A stretch of 64,000 nucleotides of DNA from an uncultured Lachnospiraceae bacterium. GTDB lineage: Bacteria > Bacillota > Clostridia > Lachnospirales > Lachnospiraceae. The translations under genes were made by a program, and so were the position numbers. The notes under the pieces were generated by a model. The model searched no databases. It saw nothing but the letters and a program-made list of their open reading frames with translations, and was not told the origin of the DNA. The stretch spans positions 682,001-746,000 of the forward strand of contig CAJTQI010000001.1 of assembly GCA_910578645.1 (NCBI GenBank), given 5' to 3'. The first letter of the stretch is position 1, and each line of letters starts with the position of its first letter. Positions 41,272-50,055 of this stretch are shown in pieces.

Positions 41272-41480
41272 TGCTTGCAGCGGAATTAACAAAGAAAATA
41301 GATATTCTTTCGCGATAATCTTATATCAAAAGTAGAAAACTTTGTAGAGCAGCTTATAGCCTCAGAATGATTTACTGAGAAAGAGATTACTTTTAGGATA
41401 TTTATGGATAAGATAAATTTGGTAGAGAAATCTGTACGGGGAAATGGTTGTTATTTAGAAGAAGCGGATAAAATATGACA
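41272..41480 (+). pseudogene. Degraded small gene
   Basis: Reads MLAAELTKKIDILSR, then after a one-base shift DNLISKVENFVEQLIASE, a TGA, and FTEKEITFRIFMDKINLVEKSV to another stop. The continuity across a frameshift and a nonsense codon suggests a decayed short helical protein, perhaps an antitoxin. The flanks between 41159 and 41609 hold nothing else I can name. Confidence 0.35.
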
Positions 41481-41609
41481 TATAGGAAAATTGTTATTCA
41501 AGAGTGGTCTTATAGGTATTAGCAATTATAAGTGTAATTTATATATAGATAATAGCGACGGAAATTTGTAATTATGTTCCGTAATTGAATTGGTTATGAG
41601 GAATGATAA

Positions 41610-42505
41610 GTGGAAAATATTATTAGATATCTGGAAGGTGAAAATAAGAAAATATATGTTACTAAAAAAGGGTGTGAGTTAATAAATCGGGCACAGGAGA
41701 TGATAGCTAGGGAGCGGGCTGTAATTAGAGAAGAGAGAAATATATCAGTTCCGGGTTGCCAATTACAGTTGTTGGATGGTGAAACTATAAAAGCATTAGT
41801 GACGATAATAGATGATGAATATTGTATCTTTGTTAATAAAGGGATTATTGAAGAACAAAAATCTTATCTTGAGGATTTAAATTGGGGTTTTATATCTGAC
41901 AAGAGACAGATAGCAGAGTATATCGATGCTACGATAGAGTATGGATTCTTTTTTATCGTATTTCATGAGTATGCGCATATTTTTTGCGGACATGTTGATG
42001 CAGGGTTAGTGATAATGAGGATAAGAAAGCTCAAGAATGTGAAGCGGATATGCTTGCAATGAGTTATATGATAAAATATATTGAATATCATAATGAGATA
42101 GACGATTATATAATTGAATTAGAAAAATTGTTTTTAGCAGTTTATTTTCTTTTTGAAGTAATGCAAAAGCAAAATTCATTGGAATGCTATAATAATAAAT
42201 TGACTCAGAACTATTATGATGATGATAGAATTAGAATGCGGAATCATCCATTAGATGCACAAAGAATTCTATATCTGTATGAAATGCTGAATATATTTAT
42301 TGTAACAGATAATATTCAAGTGTTACCTGTTAAGAAAAATATATTAGAAAAATTAAAAATATTAAAGCGATTAACAGATGCTGAACTACCGAAAAGAGAT
42401 TTGGATTATTTGATAGCAAATGAATCTGTGCAAAAATTAAAAGGAACTATAAAGAATATACGAGAAAAAGTTCCAAGAATGGTTAATAATTTGGAATCTG
42501 AATAA
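41610..42505 (+). pseudogene. HExxH metallopeptidase gene broken by a frameshift
   Basis: Two adjoining frames make one protein. The first (41610-42062) holds the zinc motif FHEYAHIFCGH near residue 120. The second takes over near 42020 and reads DNEDKKAQECEADMLAMSYMI, which gives the third zinc ligand region (ECEAD) expected 20-25 residues downstream of HExxH in gluzincin-type peptidases. Loss of one base near 42009-42013 would explain the break. The second frame continues helically to 42505. The family is otherwise unrecognised. The low G+C content contrasts with the flanking genes. Confidence 0.65.
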
Positions 42506-42720
42506 ATATTAAGACGTTGGAAACCTATATCTATGTTGGAATCCAACGCTTTCTATTGCGCATTATAGGGGTAATAAGGAGATATTGTTTTATCAAAAGT
42601 CAAGTAATTAGATTTATAGTAATAAATGCAATATATAATGATTGGAAGTGTGCCATACTAAAGAAGCGAACTCAAACAATTGAAAAATAGACTCTGCACA
42701 CAAATTCACTTAATTTTTTT
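42506..42720. other. AT-rich noncoding stretch
   Basis: About 215 bases with no ORF; a GTTGGAAACC...GGAATCCAACG inverted repeat (42514-42548) follows the broken peptidase gene and may be its terminator, without a clear T-tract. Confidence 0.4.
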
Positions 42721-42837
42721 CTAGATATGGTAAAATGGATTCGCTGAGAACAAATTATCATATCTAGAGAGGAAAATTATTATGAAAAAGTATACTATAA
42801 AAATTCCAATTCAGCAAGAAGATATTAGAGCTATCTG
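42721..42837 (+). pseudogene. Leader hairpin plus truncated 18-codon ORF
   Basis: Perfect 9-bp inverted repeat CTAGATATG (42721-42729) / CATATCTAG (42759-42767), then GAGAGGAAAATTATTATG and an ORF reading MKKYTIKIPIQQEDIRAI before a stop. The peptide looks like the N-terminus of an Fe-S hydro-lyase beta subunit, but it is too short to be sure. It may be the preserved 5' end of a lost gene. From 42838 to 43100 no reading frame is convincing. Confidence 0.35.
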
Positions 42838-43102
42838 AAAAGCCAGTCTGTTGCAGTAACTCTGACAAATATTCTCCGGATTCAGCAGCCATTATATCCC
42901 TGCTACTGCTTTCCTGCCCTTTTTCCTATCCAATAAGAGCTGCCTTTTATTTCTTTTTTGAAATGAGCCCATGTCATGCCAAAGAAAAAGAAGTCATGGA
43001 GCGTTCCATTTACGGCGGACAACTGCCGAAATGTATTTGCCAGGAAAATAGGACTGAAAGATTTTGGAGATAAAAAATTCATTTACAAAAAATCCAAGAA
43101 AT

Positions 43103-43118
43103 CAGAACAAATGTTCTG
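43103..43118 (+). promoter_or_regulatory. LexA (SOS) box upstream of uvrB
   Basis: CAGAAC-AAAT-GTTCTG, a perfect palindrome containing GAAC-N4-GTTC, the core of Gram-positive LexA/DinR operators. It lies just upstream of the uvrB promoter, so uvrB should be DNA-damage inducible. Confidence 0.75.
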
Positions 43119-43126
43119 AAATTTGC

Positions 43127-43155
43127 TGTACAAATCTGATTCAGTATGATATAAT
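43127..43155 (+). promoter_or_regulatory. uvrB promoter with extended -10
   Basis: TGTACA (43127-43132), a 17-base spacer and TATAAT (43150-43155) preceded by TGA, an extended -10. The LexA box ends 9 bases before the -35. Confidence 0.65.
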
Positions 43156-43238
43156 CAAATCTACTTTTAGATGACCCAAGAGCACGAATTTCGTACCAAT
43201 AGGCGAACTTTTTAATATAAATTTCGGAGGTAACCTTT

Positions 43239-45239
43239 GTGCAAACTGAACAAAAGACGTTCAAACTCCACAGTGAATACCAGCCTACCGGCGACCAGCC
43301 CGCAGCTATCGAAGCCCTCGTAGAAGGCTTCAAAAATGGCAACCAATTCCAGACTTTACTAGGTGTAACAGGTTCAGGCAAGACCTTTACCATGGCCAAT
43401 ATCATTCAGGCGCTTAATAAGCCGACTCTGGTGATTGCCCACAATAAGACCCTCGCCGGACAGCTCTACGGTGAGTTTAAGGAATTTTTCCCTGAAAATG
43501 CGGTAGAGTATTTTGTGTCCTATTACGATTATTATCAGCCGGAGGCATATGTACCTTCCACAGATACCTATATTGCAAAAGACTCCTCCATTAACGATGA
43601 GATTGATAAGCTGAGGTTGTCTGCCACTGCATCATTGACAGAGCGCAGGGATGTGGTAGTCGTAGCCAGTGTGTCTTGCATCTATGGATTGGGAAGCCCG
43701 GAAGAGTATGCGGGCATGAGCATGTCTTTACGTCCTGGTATGCAGAAGGATAGGGATGAGGTCATCCGCGGACTGATTGATATGCAGTATGACCGCAATG
43801 ATATGGACCTCCAGCGGTGTTGCTTTCGTGTGCGGGGGGATGTGTTGGAGATTTATCCCGCGCAGGGAGGAGACTATCTTATCCGTATCGAATTTTTTGG
43901 GGATGAGATTGACCGAATTGCGCAGACCGAGCCACTCACCGGGCAGATACATGCGACTTTAGAACACGTGATGATTTATCCGGCATCCCACTATGTGGTG
44001 GCGCAGGAGAAGATTCAGACGGCATGTAAAGAGATTGAGAGAGAACTGGAAGGGCGCGTGAAGTATTTCAAGGGAGAGGACAAGCTTCTGGAAGCGCAGC
44101 GTATTTCCGAGAGGACGAATTTCGATATTGAGATGCTTAGGGAGACCGGTTTCTGTTCAGGGATAGAGAATTATTCCAGACATTTGAATGGTATGGCGGA
44201 GGGAGAACCGCCATTTACGTTGCTTGACTATTTTAATGACGATTTTCTGATTATAATAGATGAATCCCACATGACGGTTCCACAGATACGTGGTATGTAT
44301 GCGGGAGACAGGTCACGGAAGAATACGTTGGTCGATTATGGGTTCAGACTACCTTCCGCATTAGATAACAGACCACTTAATTTCCAGGAGTTTGAGCAGC
44401 ATATTGACCAAATGTTGTTTGTCTCTGCAACGCCGTCCAATTATGAGGCTGAGCATGAACTATTCCGTACGGAACAAATTATAAGACCTACAGGGCTGTT
44501 AGACCCGGAGGTAGATGTACGCCCTGTAGAGGGACAGATTGATGATTTGATTGCCGAAGTAAATAAAGAGGTGGCGAAGCATCATAAGATTCTGGTGACA
44601 ACACTTACCAAACGAATGGCGGAAGATTTGACGGATTATATGAAAGAAGTGGATATCCGTGTGAAGTATCTGCATTCGGACATTGACACCTTGGAGCGTG
44701 CACAGATTATCCGGGATATGCGTCTGGATGTCTTCGATGTATTGGTGGGTATCAATTTGTTGCGGGAAGGGTTAGATATTCCGGAAATTTCTCTGGTAGC
44801 GATTCTGGATGCCGACAAGGAAGGCTTCCTGCGCTCCGAGACTTCGTTGATACAGACCATTGGACGTGCGGCGCGTAATTCGGAAGGACACGTCATTATG
44901 TATGCGGACAATATGACGGATTCAATGCGTTCGGCAATCGAAGAGACGAACCGTAGGCGTAAGATTCAGATGAGATATAATGAGGAGCATGGTATTACAC
45001 CGCAGACAATCCGCAAAGCGGTTCGTGACTTGATAAGTATTTCGAAGACTATCGAGAAGCAACAATTGAAGTTTGAGAAAGACCCGGAGTCTATGGACAG
45101 ACAGGAATTGGAGAAGCTTATCAAGGAGGTGGAGAAACAGATGAAGAAAGCGGCCGCAGATTTGAACTTCGAGGCGGCGGCCGAGCTGCGTGACCGGATG
45201 AAAGACTTAAAAGGTAAACTGAGGGATTTTGATAAGTAG
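43239..45239 (+). CDS. uvrB: Excinuclease ABC subunit B
   Basis: 666 residues from a GTG preceded by CGGAGG at 8 bases. Helicase motifs: Walker A GVTGSGKTFTMA, beta-hairpin region YYDYYQPEAYVP, DEXX box IIDESHMTVPQ, motif VGINLLREGLDIPE, and motif VI QTIGRAARNSEGHV. The C-terminal UVR domain is present (KLIKEVEKQMKKAAADLNFEAAAELRDR). It verifies DNA damage delivered by UvrA and recruits UvrC. uvrA follows 140 bases later. The LexA box upstream indicates SOS control. Confidence 0.97.
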   Translation: MQTEQKTFKLHSEYQPTGDQPAAIEALVEGFKNGNQFQTLLGVTGSGKTFTMANIIQALNKPTLVIAHNKTLAGQLYGEFKEFFPENAVEYFVSYYDYYQPEAYVPSTDTYIAKDSSINDEIDKLRLSATASLTERRDVVVVASVSCIYGLGSPEEYAGMSMSLRPGMQKDRDEVIRGLIDMQYDRNDMDLQRCCFRVRGDVLEIYPAQGGDYLIRIEFFGDEIDRIAQTEPLTGQIHATLEHVMIYPASHYVVAQEKIQTACKEIERELEGRVKYFKGEDKLLEAQRISERTNFDIEMLRETGFCSGIENYSRHLNGMAEGEPPFTLLDYFNDDFLIIIDESHMTVPQIRGMYAGDRSRKNTLVDYGFRLPSALDNRPLNFQEFEQHIDQMLFVSATPSNYEAEHELFRTEQIIRPTGLLDPEVDVRPVEGQIDDLIAEVNKEVAKHHKILVTTLTKRMAEDLTDYMKEVDIRVKYLHSDIDTLERAQIIRDMRLDVFDVLVGINLLREGLDIPEISLVAILDADKEGFLRSETSLIQTIGRAARNSEGHVIMYADNMTDSMRSAIEETNRRRKIQMRYNEEHGITPQTIRKAVRDLISISKTIEKQQLKFEKDPESMDRQELEKLIKEVEKQMKKAAADLNFEAAAELRDRMKDLKGKLRDFDK

Positions 45240-45379
45240 ACACTGAATGAAACATAAACAGGAAATTGGGTAAAAATTAAAGATTTTACCACTCTCGATT
45301 TAAGAATCACCGCAAGCAGATTTGCGATATGAATGAATATTGGGGTGGAAAAAGGTTATAGAAAGGCATGAGGATTAAT

Positions 45380-48250
45380 ATGTCGGATACGGTAAAGATG
45401 CGTCCGCGGGAGTATATTAAAATACGCGGAGCCAATGAACATAATTTAAAAGGGTTGAATGTGGACATTCCACGCAATGAGTTTGTGGTTCTTACAGGGT
45501 TGTCGGGTTCAGGGAAATCTTCTCTTGCTTTTGACACCATTTATGCGGAAGGGCAGAGAAGATACATGGAATCCCTCTCTTCGTATGCCAGGCAGTTTTT
45601 GGGGCAGATGGAGAAGCCGGATGTGGAGAAGATTGAAGGGCTTTCCCCGGCCATTTCCATAGACCAGAAGTCTACGAACCGGAATCCGCGTTCCACCGTG
45701 GGGACGGTGACAGAGATTTATGATTATTTTAGACTACTGTATGCAAGAATCGGGATTCCTCATTGCCCGAAATGCGGCAGGGAGATTAAGAGACAGACGG
45801 TAGACCAGATTGTAGACCAGATTTTGGATATGCCTGAAGGAACGAAGATTCAGCTTCTTGCGCCGGTGGTGAGGGGCAGGAAGGGTGAGCACGCAAAGGT
45901 GTTTGACCGCGCCAAGAAGGGCGGCTATGTGCGTGTGCGTGTAGACGGCAATATGTATGACTTGTCTGAAGAAATCCCCATGGATAAGAATATCAAACAC
46001 AATATTGAGATTGTCGTCGATAGATTGGTGGTCAAAGAAGGGATAGAGAGACGCCTGACGGACTCCATTGAGAATGTTTTTGCACTGGCAGAGGGACAGA
46101 TGGTATTGGATGTCATCGGAGGAGAGGCGGTTAATTTCAGCCAGAATTTTGCATGTCCTGACTGTGGAATCAGCATAGGTGAGATTGAGCCGCGCAGTTT
46201 TTCTTTTAACAATCCTTTTGGCGCGTGCCCAGATTGCTTCGGCCTGGGCTATAAGATGGAATTTGATATAGACTTGATGATTCCTGATAAGGGACTTAGT
46301 CTGAGCCAAGGTGCGATTGCCGCTATGGGATGGCAGTCCAGTAAGGACGAGGGCAGTTTCAGCAATGCGATTCTGCAGGCGCTTGCGCGGGAATACGGAT
46401 TCAGCCTGGACACGCCTTATGAAGAACTTACCCAGAAAGCACAGGATGTAATTTGTCATGGTACTGACGGAAAGAAAGTAGATGTCTATTATGAAGGACA
46501 GCGGGGGAAGGGTGTTTATCCGGTAGCTTTCGAGGGACTGGTCAAAAATATGGAGAGGAAGTACCGGGAGACGGGTTCTGACTTGGTTAAGCAGGAGTTT
46601 GAGAGCTATATGCGCATTACTCCTTGTAAGGAATGTAAAGGGATGCGCCTTAAGAAAGAGTCCCTTGCAGTGACGGTATGCGATAAGAACATTTATGATA
46701 TTACCTCCACCTCAATTAATAAATTACATGCCTTTATAGGAGATATGAAGCTGACACCTCAACAGGAGCTTATTGGCAGGCAGATATTGAAGGAAATCCG
46801 GGCCCGTGTTGGATTCTTGATGGAAGTGGGACTGGAATACCTGTCTTTGGCCAGGGCTACCGCAACATTGTCGGGGGGAGAAGCCCAGCGTATCCGTCTG
46901 GCCACACAAATTGGTTCCGGGCTTGTGGGCGTATGTTACATTCTGGACGAACCGAGTATCGGTTTGCATCAGAGGGATAACGACAAGTTGATTGCGGCGC
47001 TTAAAAATCTGAAAGATTTAGGCAACACGTTAATTGTAGTGGAGCATGACGAGGATACCATGTTGGCGGCTGACCATGTGGTAGATATCGGTCCGGGAGC
47101 CGGCTCCCATGGCGGTGTAGTGGTTGCCCAGGGAACGGCACAAGAGATTATGCAGGTGGAAGAATCCATTACAGGGCAATATCTGAGCGGCAAATTGCAG
47201 ATTCCGGTTCCGGAAGTAAGGAGGAAACCAACCGGATACCTGACCGTCAAGGGAGCTGCGGAGAACAACCTGAAGAAAGTCGACGTGAAAATACCGCTTG
47301 GCATTATGACCTGTGTGACAGGAGTGTCCGGTTCAGGTAAAAGTTCACTGGTCAATGAAATTCTCTATAAACGTCTGGCGAGAGACTTAAACAGGGCCAG
47401 ATGCATTCCCGGTAAACATACAAAGATAGACGGAATCGAGCAACTAGACAAGGTTATTGATATTGACCAGTCGCCTATCGGCAGGACGCCCAGGTCTAAT
47501 CCCGCCACCTATACAGGGGTGTTCGACCAGATTAGGGATTTGTTTGCCTCCACCCAGGACGCTAAGGCAAGAGGGTATAAGAAAGGCCGTTTCAGCTTCA
47601 ATGTGAAGGGTGGCAGGTGTGAAGCCTGCGGCGGCGACGGTATTATTAAGATTGAGATGCATTTTCTACCGGATGTCTATGTACCCTGCGAGGTGTGCGG
47701 CGGCAAACGTTACAACCGTGAGACACTGGAAGTTAAATACAAAGGTAAAAATATTTTTGATGTGCTTGATATGACGGTGGAGGAGGCCGTATCTTTCTTC
47801 GAGAATCTTCCTTCCATCCGCAGAAAGATTGAGACACTTCATGATGTAGGGCTTTCTTACGTGAAGCTGGGGCAGCCGTCCACGACATTGTCCGGCGGCG
47901 AGGCGCAACGTATTAAACTGGCTACGGAACTTAGCAGACGCAGCACGGGGAAGACAATCTATATCTTGGATGAGCCTACAACCGGGCTGCATTTCGCGGA
48001 CGTGCATAAGTTAGTTGATATTCTGCATAAACTGGCGGAAGGCGGAAACACGGTAGTAGTAATTGAGCATAACCTGGATGTTATTAAGACTGCAGATTAT
48101 ATTATTGACATGGGGCCGGAAGGCGGTGACGGTGGAGGAACCGTGATTGCAGAGGGTACACCGGAGAAGATTGCGGAGAACCCGGCTTCTTACACGGGGA
48201 CTTACGTGAAGAAGATGTTGGAGAAGGCCAAGAAAGGAAAAGCCGTGTAG
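45380..48250 (+). CDS. uvrA: Excinuclease ABC subunit A
   Basis: 956 residues from the ATG at 45380 (GAGG at 7 bases; an ATG at 45368 is possible). Two ABC modules: Walker A GLSGSGKSSLAFDT and GVSGSGKSSLVNEI, signatures LSGGEAQRIRLATQ and LSGGEAQRIKLATE, Walker B ILDEPSIGLH and ILDEPTTGLH. Zinc-binding motifs are CPKCGREI, CPDCG and the C-terminal CEACGGDG...CEVCGGKR. It scans DNA for lesions with UvrB. A bidirectional terminator separates it from the leftward envelope cluster. Confidence 0.97.
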   Translation: MSDTVKMRPREYIKIRGANEHNLKGLNVDIPRNEFVVLTGLSGSGKSSLAFDTIYAEGQRRYMESLSSYARQFLGQMEKPDVEKIEGLSPAISIDQKSTNRNPRSTVGTVTEIYDYFRLLYARIGIPHCPKCGREIKRQTVDQIVDQILDMPEGTKIQLLAPVVRGRKGEHAKVFDRAKKGGYVRVRVDGNMYDLSEEIPMDKNIKHNIEIVVDRLVVKEGIERRLTDSIENVFALAEGQMVLDVIGGEAVNFSQNFACPDCGISIGEIEPRSFSFNNPFGACPDCFGLGYKMEFDIDLMIPDKGLSLSQGAIAAMGWQSSKDEGSFSNAILQALAREYGFSLDTPYEELTQKAQDVICHGTDGKKVDVYYEGQRGKGVYPVAFEGLVKNMERKYRETGSDLVKQEFESYMRITPCKECKGMRLKKESLAVTVCDKNIYDITSTSINKLHAFIGDMKLTPQQELIGRQILKEIRARVGFLMEVGLEYLSLARATATLSGGEAQRIRLATQIGSGLVGVCYILDEPSIGLHQRDNDKLIAALKNLKDLGNTLIVVEHDEDTMLAADHVVDIGPGAGSHGGVVVAQGTAQEIMQVEESITGQYLSGKLQIPVPEVRRKPTGYLTVKGAAENNLKKVDVKIPLGIMTCVTGVSGSGKSSLVNEILYKRLARDLNRARCIPGKHTKIDGIEQLDKVIDIDQSPIGRTPRSNPATYTGVFDQIRDLFASTQDAKARGYKKGRFSFNVKGGRCEACGGDGIIKIEMHFLPDVYVPCEVCGGKRYNRETLEVKYKGKNIFDVLDMTVEEAVSFFENLPSIRRKIETLHDVGLSYVKLGQPSTTLSGGEAQRIKLATELSRRSTGKTIYILDEPTTGLHFADVHKLVDILHKLAEGGNTVVVIEHNLDVIKTADYIIDMGPEGGDGGGTVIAEGTPEKIAENPASYTGTYVKKMLEKAKKGKAV

Positions 48251-48316
48251 CATCGGACTTGTAGCGGTAGGAAGAGAAAGATAGACAAGCCGTAACGTGA
48301 AGGTTAGCATCATATT

Positions 48317-48351
48317 AAAACGCACCGCTGTGTATACAGTCGGTGCGTTTT
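48317..48351. terminator. Bidirectional terminator between uvrA and the envelope cluster
   Basis: CGCACCG (48321-48327) / CGGTGCG (48341-48347) with an inner CTG/CAG extension, AAAA before and TTTT after, placed between converging genes. Confidence 0.88.
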
Positions 48352-48387
48352 CCCACACTTATGATAGAAAATCGCTTAAGATGATAT

Positions 48388-49062
48388 TTACTGAGCAGCC
48401 GGCACTTCGATAAAAGCGATAGTGCCAAGGGATGTCATGTCAACAACCACGTGGTCGGCTCTTACTTCAGCAACATTGACGCTGTTCCACTGTCCATCAG
48501 TTAACTGATAAACCTGGATATTGTTTCCAGCAGCTATGCCGGGCATATAGAAATTAACGGTTGCTGTGTTGAAGCCACCTACGGAAGCGTCAATTTTTGC
48601 AACGTTCAACACGTTGCCGCCAAGAGTAGAAGCGTATGATTTAGCAGAAGTAACTGCTGCAGCAACAGGTTTCAATACAGAGAAAGTCTGGTTGCTGGGA
48701 GCGCCATTGATGATGACATGCCCGCCCTGTGCAAGGGGTGTAGCGTCCGGCAGTCCGGGCAGTTCTGTAACAGCATTGTTGACGAATTCGCCGACAGTCT
48801 TTCCTTCGCTTTCAGCAGCAACTGAGACAGCCATAGGAATGCCGGATGCCTCAGCAGCAAGCGCTTTCGCTTCGCTTGCTTTTGCTTCTACGGCAAGGAT
48901 TCTTGTCTGCTCTGCAACTTTAGCATTCTCAGCGGTTCTGGCAGCCTGTTCTTCAATCTGCTCCGGAGAAAGCTTACTGGGACTGGATGCAGCCATAACA
49001 GGCATGGAAACTAACATGATGCCTGCAAGTGACAGTGAAACTAATTTACCGAATTTTTTCAA
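48388..49062 (-). CDS. Secreted protein of unknown function
   Basis: 224 residues. A signal peptide (MKKFGKLVSLSLAGIMLVS, cleavage after VMAA) is followed by an Ala/Glu-rich helical stretch (30-75). A domain of about 140 residues follows, containing GGFNTATVNFYMPGIAAGNNIQVYQ and a VVVDMTSLGTIAFIEV ending that resembles beta-sandwich modules. There is no cell-wall sorting motif and no lipobox, so it is probably released or loosely bound. It is the last gene of the leftward cluster behind a sortase-like protein, but no LPXTG or NPQTN motif is visible that would make it a substrate. Family unrecognised. Confidence 0.75.
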   Translation of the reverse strand: MKKFGKLVSLSLAGIMLVSMPVMAASSPSKLSPEQIEEQAARTAENAKVAEQTRILAVEAKASEAKALAAEASGIPMAVSVAAESEGKTVGEFVNNAVTELPGLPDATPLAQGGHVIINGAPSNQTFSVLKPVAAAVTSAKSYASTLGGNVLNVAKIDASVGGFNTATVNFYMPGIAAGNNIQVYQLTDGQWNSVNVAEVRADHVVVDMTSLGTIAFIEVPAAQ

Positions 49063-49170
49063 TTTTGTTTCCTCCTTTTTGAATGGGTTATATAGTGTAA
49101 AATGTTAAGTGTGGTCTTAATCGGTATCGTATTAAGAGGTACTGCGACGATGCACCTACTACCTACCTTT

Positions 49171-49974
49171 TTATTCTGTTACCGTCCGTTCAATGGTGCC
49201 GGCAGCATCTTGTGTTAAGAGGGCAACTACGACAAACTGTCTGTCCGGATTATCTTCTTTTTGACTGGTTAATGTAATAAGGAAATGATATGGATTCACA
49301 AAGTCCCATCCTTCCCGTAGATTCATGGCCATATCCCTGGTACCATACAAGTCATCCAGAAATTCCTGGCAGCCGGAAGTGTATGTGAAGTCATAACTTC
49401 GGATAAGGCTTGTATTTTCTCTTTCGTAAGCGGCGAAGACTTCATATGTCAGAACATTTCCGTCTAAATATAGGTAGATGGTCTCATGACTGTCAAAGAA
49501 TAGAGGGTCTGAGAAACGGTATAGTTCTGCAAAAGGAGCATTCTGGTCGGTTCCGGCATTTCCGTGCAGTACCGTGTTGAAGTCGCACATACTTTTTAAG
49601 TTGGCAAGTTCAATATACACAGCGCCTAAGGGGTCGTCTTCTCCGGCGGCATTATGACTGTTGTAGAAATCGTCTCCCTGTCCGCTTTGCAGCACAGGAC
49701 AGTCGATTCCGGTATCGGGAATATATAGCCAGGCAAAAATATCAGGATTTTCTTCCTGGAGTAATTTAAAATCAACGGAGGAATCCTGCGCGCTTTCTGT
49801 GGATATCCTTGTCTCCTTTTGCATGCTGCTGCCGGTCTCGGATTGGGATTCTGTCTGGGAAAGGGTTGGTTGTCCTGGTTCATTGTTTCCGGAACAGCCC
49901 GTGAAAATACTTGCCAGACAAAGGGTCAGAAAGGACAGCGGTATTTTTGCTTTTTTATGTGTTCTATGTATCAT
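49171..49974 (-). CDS. Sortase B-like lipoprotein without catalytic Cys and His
   Basis: 267 residues. A lipoprotein signal (lipobox FTGC, Cys near 27) and a Ser/Thr/Gln/Glu linker lead to a class B sortase fold: NPDIFAWLYIPDTGIDCPVLQ, GDDFYNSHNAAGEDDPLGAVYIE, and PYHFLITLTSQKEDNPDRQFVVVALL. In active SrtB the last motif is TLxTC; here Gln (CAA) replaces the Cys. The histidine motif, usually YGHN, reads LHGN, so the catalytic His is also lost or displaced; the Arg of the FVVVA strand (DRQF) is kept. Active sortases are membrane-anchored rather than lipidated. A non-enzymatic binding or scaffolding role is inferred. Confidence 0.8.
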   Translation of the reverse strand: MIHRTHKKAKIPLSFLTLCLASIFTGCSGNNEPGQPTLSQTESQSETGSSMQKETRISTESAQDSSVDFKLLQEENPDIFAWLYIPDTGIDCPVLQSGQGDDFYNSHNAAGEDDPLGAVYIELANLKSMCDFNTVLHGNAGTDQNAPFAELYRFSDPLFFDSHETIYLYLDGNVLTYEVFAAYERENTSLIRSYDFTYTSGCQEFLDDLYGTRDMAMNLREGWDFVNPYHFLITLTSQKEDNPDRQFVVVALLTQDAAGTIERTVTE

Positions 49975-50055
49975 GGCGATGTACTCTTCTTTCCTATTAC
50001 AATATATTTATGGTTAATATCCCTTACAGCCGATAAGGAATTATCCATCTTGTTA

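Noticed and set aside
45260..45300. GGTAAAA / TTTTACC hairpin between uvrB and uvrA as a terminator
   Set aside because: The stem is short, AT-rich and has no following T-tract, so it is not listed as a terminator.
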